From positions 310,001-374,000 of the forward strand of contig JAAXNY010000001.1 in the NCBI GenBank assembly GCA_013420905.1: 64,000 nucleotides of DNA, read 5' to 3'. Numbering within the stretch: position 1 is the stretch's first letter; each line of letters begins with the position of its first letter. The notes below the pieces were generated by a model. That model worked only from the letters and a program-made list of their open reading frames with translations. It did no database searches and was not told the DNA's origin. Below are positions 58,301-64,000 of the stretch, in pieces. This DNA is from Collybia mongolica (lineage: Eukaryota; Basidiomycota; Agaricomycetes; Agaricales; Clitocybaceae). The position numbers and the translations under genes are program-made.

Positions 58301-61300
58301 TTTTTATAATGACCCCTGCTGCCTACTCTTGGCCATTACTGGCAATGGCTGAATATTGTTGATAGGTACTACATCACCTGTCAGCCTTGTTGTCAACCTC
58401 TACCACTACATTCCCAGCTGCCCCACCTGTCACCTCCCTGCCATATGATTGTGCACAATACTGCCAAGTACAATGCCATGGATACCACCACCCTCTCTCA
58501 TACCCACCCCTCTCAGTGAAAATAACAACTGCAAAATCACAACAATAAGAGCTGCAGCAAGAACTACAGAGGCACCTGTCATATTACCAGTGACTGCCTG
58601 ACCACATCTGCTAGTGAGCAGCTAGCATGGTGGACATGGATGGTGCAGTGGTGTATTCCATATGGTAGAACCATCACCTGGTGGCTGGGTGTGCACCCCT
58701 GGATGTGCTGTCTGGACCAAGTAGTGCCAATCACCCCTGTGCCCAAACCAGATGTGTGTAAGGTGAGTGCATATGTGCCTCACATCTAGTTGCTCAGATA
58801 TACCTTGTTCTATTGTATATGCACCTATATGCTGCTGTATACCTTGAGACTACCTTGGTGTAATTCTATCTACCTTGTGATATATTCTTATTCCTTTTAC
58901 AAAATATAGACTTCTGGTACACCTACAGTATTTATCCAATGTACCTATTTATAGATTGGACTACCCAATTGTGAAACTTAAACTAATTGTTTAAATTTCA
59001 AGACAATTAATAAACAAAGAATATACCAAATAGTTAAATCACCAAGGAAGTAATATTGATCCAAATGCCTACTTGGGTGGAGTGGGCCAACACACTGTGT
59101 GGCTCCATTCCACATTCAGGAAGTTGTAAATGAGTAGAAACAATGTAGATGATAGTTTATAGAGGTCATGTGACCATGGGAAAATGTTACCAAGTAAACA
59201 AGCAATACCTGTGCACAAAACCCAATGCCATAGCTTGCTGGGTTATGGAGAAAACACAAACACTATCAGAACTAACTTTTCCCAGGATCATGGACATTCA
59301 GATTGTTGTCATGTATTTGGTATACTTATATGGTGGAATAGATCATGTGACATGTGCCAATAAATAGAGAAATCAATCTAATTTGTATTGCAGGTAAATA
59401 TAGTAGTAGTTGTTGATTATTCCAATGTTTAGTGTAATTTTCCACAAGGGTCATGTTTGGTAAGGGTCATTGTTGTTATAAGATGTTTGTTCACCCCTGA
59501 CATAACACACAGACCTTCAAAACTAGCTGAATCTGGACATTTCTAATATTTTGCTCAAAATAGACTGTGGGAAAAATATGCTCAACAAGGAAATTGTAGA
59601 GCCATGTTTGTACATTCCAAATATATCAAAACAAAGTTAATAGCTTTACTGGTTGTGGAGAAAAACACAAAATAAATTTTCAAACATGACACTCTAAAAT
59701 ATTAGATATGCATAATTTTGATGGCATCATCAAAAGCATTATGTAAGCATCCCAAATACATGTAAATTATGTCACAATACTTTGTGTTTGTGGAAAAATG
59801 CTGTAAAAAGCCACAAGAGAAGAAAAATCCCATTATGGAAATATTTTCCTGCAGTGTTGAAATATGAATCAATCAATCAATCAATCAATTTTTTGCCTGA
59901 AACCTGGGTTGATAAAGAACTCGTAATAATAGAAACAAGTTCCCATAGTATTGAAATGTATATCAACCATTCAACATTTAACATTTTATTTCTAGCCTTG
60001 CATCCTGGGTTCATCAAAAACTTATCAGATATGCTAAAAATAGAAATATCATCATCAAAGACAAAGTTCAAACAAATGTACATATGCCTGTTAAGTGTTT
60101 TTTGTTGTATTATCACATACTATATTTAACCATACTCATATAGCTAGCCATTGTCAAGATATTGAGCATTATAGATTCCAGGAGCATCCACATTCATTGA
60201 CTTGTTTGGATATGCTTATGGCCAAGTAATATATAAATGTGATATTAAAATAGATATAATAAGAGATTATAATCAAATTTGGAAAGGCAAACAAATATAA
60301 ATATACATTTCCTGGTGTACCCCCTCCATAGGTCTAGGAGTAGTAGCAATTTCAATTGTGTCTGTTAGCCTTGTATTTGCTGAGATATGTATCATCTATA
60401 TATATTGTGGGAATTTCATTAATATTGTTTGTTTGGCCAGATGTTGGCAAAGTAATATACAGATGATATTCATTTGTAATATGTAGTAAAAAAGTTGTTG
60501 TTGATAATGAGATTTGGAAGGGTACAAACAACTACAAACACATATAAATAAACACATCATGTATTCCTTTACAATGTCTAGTAGTAGCATGTCCATCAGC
60601 TTTGTATTTGCTGAGATAAGTATCATCTATATTGTGGGAATTTCTTTGATATTATTGTTTGTTTGGCCAGATGTGATGAAGTGATATACAGACAGTATTC
60701 ATTTGTAATATGTAGCAAGAAAATTGTTGTTGATGAGGTTTATAAAAATAAAAAACAAATACAAACACTTACAAACATATACATGAGGTACTACTTCACC
60801 ATATCTAACACTAGCAATTTAAATTATATCCATAGGCCTTGTTGTTGTTGAGATATGCAATGATTTATATTGTGGGAACTTTGATGGTATTGTTTGTTTG
60901 GCTAGCTGTGGCAAAGTCATATACAAACTTGATATTCATTTGTAACATGCTTGTAGTGAGAGAGCTGCTTTTGATCATGATGTTTGAAGGTGAACAAATA
61001 CATACAAATATACCAATTGGGTAGCCCTTTACCATATCTAGTGATAGCAATTTAAATTGCATCCATAGGTCTTGTCATTGTTGAGATATTCAATGTTTTG
61101 TAGTGTGGGAAAAGTTTGGTCCAAAGCAGAAGAAGCCTCTTGTAATTGTACTTACGTTTGTCAACTACGCTGTTAGAGCTAACAGCATAGTTGACAAATG
61201 TAAGCATGATTATGCAGTGGACAGTTATTAATTAATTCTTGAGATATCCCAACATAAGACCAATTAACTCGAAATTATAATATTGAATGCAGCTTATGTT

Positions 61301-61552
61301 AGCAGTTGCCTTTTTTGCTTGAAATCCGTGTGTCAGCTAATATTGATTCCCGCAGTTGGAAAAATATTTCCACGACTACAAAGTGTTACTGATGTACTTC
61401 AAAATGTTTACTGATCATGTTCTAATGAATTCTCGGAACACTTCAAAATTACTAACCGTGGGAAAAACAACACTGGATCTTGTTGGGTACACTGAATTTT
61501 CCCCGCAAACCCAGGATGATGAACGAGTTACTTATGTAAACATAAGGACTCG
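58301..61552 (+). mobile_element. R-element copy D (5'-truncated)
   Basis: Matches copy A from about 10995 to its right end, including the ~230-bp array (60190-61110), the hairpin (61149-61206) and the right terminus AAACATAAGGACTCG, followed by TA at 61553-61554. Relative to A it lacks part of 11600-11680 and carries an S-element at 59072-59923. CpG is kept in its last ~200 bp (for example ACGACTAC, CGAGTTAC), as in copy A. Confidence 0.65.
59072..59923 (+). mobile_element. S-element, copy 2 (852 bp)
   Basis: Begins CTTGGGTGGAGTGG after TA (59070-59071) and ends AAAGAACTCG before TA (59924-59925). It is absent from R-element copy A at the equivalent site (11790 area: AAATGCCTATAATAGAACC), which confirms a TA-targeted insertion. 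Contains an (AATC)n run near 59866-59890. Non-coding. Confidence 0.65.
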
Positions 61553-61709
61553 TAATATATAACTTTCAGTCCCCTCATGCTATAAAGGCCCTCTGTACAG
61601 GGCACAATCAAGTGTGATAGATTGTCACATGTTTAACTAGAATAAATAAGATCCGGAGGAAATTTGAAAAAAGATAACTGCAGTTTCATAATCAATACAC
61701 TGTAACTCA
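61553..61709. other. Spacer between R-element copies D and E
   Basis: About 157 bp with CpG-containing sequence (AGATCCGGAGG). It includes GGCCCTCT...CAAG at 61599-61612, loosely like the outer left end of the R-element. No gene. Confidence 0.35.
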
Positions 61710-64000
61710 CTTGAGGTAGAGGGCCATTACTGGCAGATACGAGTCCTTATGTTTTTTTTTGATTAACTTTTCTTTATATTTCTAGAACCAGGTTGTTGCA
61801 ATAGAACTAGCTATCCAGAATCTATTCAACCTTATATTACTTTTTGTCATTGATAAGTTTGGTTCTGGAACACTTGTTAGGCATTGTTCTAGAATTAGAT
61901 TGTAGGGTACAGGGAGTAGCTTGACAACATGGAAGGCCTGATGGATACACAACATGAAGATGTAATATGACCACACATTTGAGCTTGCCAAATACTTGTT
62001 GCACTTCTGTAAGGGGTCATGTTGCCAAGAGGCTCAGACAGGGAGCAGTATACACAGTATGAACAACCACACAGGGAAGGGATGAGCATAGAGCACTAGA
62101 GGCTTGACTATGAGTAGAGAACCCAGCCCAAGTCTATTGCAAAGGTGCCCTTCCATGGAGAGGAAGGGGCACCTTATATGCAGTACATTATGCCTATGTC
62201 TCAAATAACAACAGAATCTGATATTAGTAACTCTACTGATGTAACAATTCATCTGTGATATGTCAACTATTTATCAAGGGGTTAAAGCAGTGTGTGTCAG
62301 AATAATATGTATAACAGTGAGGCTATGCAAGCTGTGCAATGGTGATCCTGATGGCTAGATGTGGACAAACAAGTGATGCCCTTACAACTTCACCCATATC
62401 CATAGTGTATGATATAAGCAACTGCATATGAATTGCCAATAGAAGTTGGTGTTTATAGATCCTATACAAATATCCACCAATAAAAGGTAACAATATATGT
62501 ATATCTAGACATTTTCCTTAAAAACAAGTCAGCTGGTAAAGTGGGGACTCAGACTCTCTGAGATGGACTGTGTTAAAAAATTAACAAACTTGAAAATGTA
62601 GATCTATATTTGTATATATTCCAAATACACAACCAACTCAGTAGCTTCTCTGGAGACTTTACACTGAGCAACATGAGGCGCACAGACCACACAGACAAAT
62701 GCAGATGTTTGCAAACTAAGCTCAGACCTCATTTTGCAGTCTGCATCTGAACCAAGTCAAAGCTGAGTCCATAAATCCACACTGTTACTTGGATGCTCAG
62801 ACCCAGCTGGGAACAACTCCTCATGAAGTCCATGCAGACTGTCCAGATTGCTTACTTATTCATAGTTACCATTTCTTATTTAATGTATAAAAATGCAATA
62901 TTTTGGAGAGTCAAATACAAGGCCTCAAGGTTACATGTCATGTGCATAAAGCATGCAGATTAACCATTTGGTAATATGAGCTTGTCAGTCCAAGGTGCTT
63001 GTTTTTATAATGACCCCTGCTGCCTACTCTTGGCCATTACTGGCAGTGGCTGAATGTTGTTGATAGGTACTACATCACCTGTCAGCCTTGTTGTCGACCA
63101 CCACCACCACTACATCCCCTGCTGCCCCTCCCATCACCTCCCTGCCTCATGATTGTGTACATACTGCCAAATACAATACCAGGTCCCACTGCCATGGATA
63201 CCACCACCCTCTCTCATACCCACCCCTCTCAGTGAAAATAACAACTGCAAAATCACAACAATAAGAGCTGCAGGAAGAACTACAGAGGCACCTGTCACTG
63301 CCTGCCCACTTCTGCTAGTGAGCAGCTAGCATGGTGGACATGGGTGGTGCAGTGGTGTATTCCATATGGTAGAACCATCACCTGGTGGGTGGGTGTGCAC
63401 CCCTGGATGTGCTGTCTAGACCAAGTAGTGCCAATCACCCCTGTGCCCTAACCAGATGTGTGTAAGGTGAGTGCATATGTGCCCCACATCTAGTTGCTCA
63501 GATATACTTTGTTCTATTGTATATGTACCTATATGCTGCTGTATACCTTGAGACTACCTTGGTATAATTCTATCTACCTTGTGATATGTTCTTATTCCTT
63601 TTACAAAGAATATACCAAATAGTTAAATCACTAAGGAAGTAATATTGATCCAAATGCCTACTTGGGTGGAGTGGTCCAACACACTGTGTGGCAGGTACTC
63701 ATTCTTTATTTCTTTTCTTAGGAGAAATAAGTCCATTCCACATTCAGGAAGTTGTAAATGACTAGAAACAATGTAGATGATAGTTTATAGAGGTCATGTG
63801 ACCATGGGAAAATGTTACAAAGTAAACAAGCAATGCCTGTGCACAAAGCCCAATGCCATAGCTTGCCTGGTTATGGAGAAAACACAAAAACCATCAGAAC
63901 TAACTTTTACCAGGATCATGTATACTAAATAATTATTCAGATTGTTGTCATGTATTTGGTATACTTATATGGTGGAATAGATCATGTGACATATGTCAAT
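61710..64000 (+). mobile_element. R-element copy E (runs off the window)
   Basis: Starts with the 28-bp tail (61710-61737), TA, then CGAGTCCTTATGTTT at 61740, as in copy A. Collinear with A to about 63605, then carries an S-element from 63661 onward. The TA-containing site hit by Tc1 in copy A is empty here (62456-62457). The right end lies outside the window. Confidence 0.65.

Overview
This is nuclear DNA from a filamentous fungus, almost certainly a mushroom-forming basidiomycete (Agaricomycetes). The evidence is intron-rich genes with 45-60 nt GT-AG introns, several FunK1-type kinase genes, a Plavaka-class transposase, a seven-cysteine mushroom-type metallothionein, and a conserved disordered protein I associate with Agaricomycetes. 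No bacterial, organellar or CRISPR feature was seen. I cannot name the species.

Layout. 0-3.07 kb: decayed sequence, then an aquaglyceroporin gene whose first six exons splice cleanly but which stops at a 1,598-bp Tc1/mariner element (3070-4667). 4.67-8.1 kb: gag-like or unknown multi-exon genes on + and a Ty3/gypsy integrase remnant on -. 8.07-13.4 kb: copy A of a large repeat ('R-element'), carrying a second 1,598-bp Tc1 copy in opposite orientation. 13.4-17 kb: gene relics, a 105-bp tandem repeat and an aquaporin fragment. 17-23.5 kb: a CpG-rich island with an intact eight-exon FunK1 gene and a nucleotidyltransferase-fold gene, bounded by the two halves of an aquaporin relic. 24-27.6 kb: a degraded Plavaka transposase (-) containing a 5'-truncated LINE, divergently paired with a DUF6532-like gene (27.7-30.0 kb, +). 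30-34.2 kb: CpG-poor relics. 34.2-41.7 kb: a gene-like island with a hAT-type MITE, a damaged hypothetical gene, a metallothionein gene and a 409-aa conserved disordered protein. 42.1-48.9 kb: two more FunK1 copies, one nearly intact and one truncated. 48.9-64 kb: R-element copies C, F, D and E with nested CACTA-like, pogo-like, MITE and 'S-element' insertions.

The window alternates between islands that keep CpG and repeat blocks where CpG has mostly become TpG or CpA. This is the footprint expected from CpG methylation followed by deamination. Genes that look functional: FunK1 copy 1, probably FunK1 copy 2 (with a changed N-terminus), the metallothionein and the 409-aa protein. Most other coding sequence is relic.

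The most unusual item is the R-element family: 3.7-4.9 kb repeats flanked by TA, with termini CTTG... and ...GACTCG, a conserved 28-bp-arm hairpin, a ~230-bp internal tandem array and no recognisable transposase. A shorter repeat (S-element, ~0.85-0.9 kb) has similar end motifs and the same TA target.
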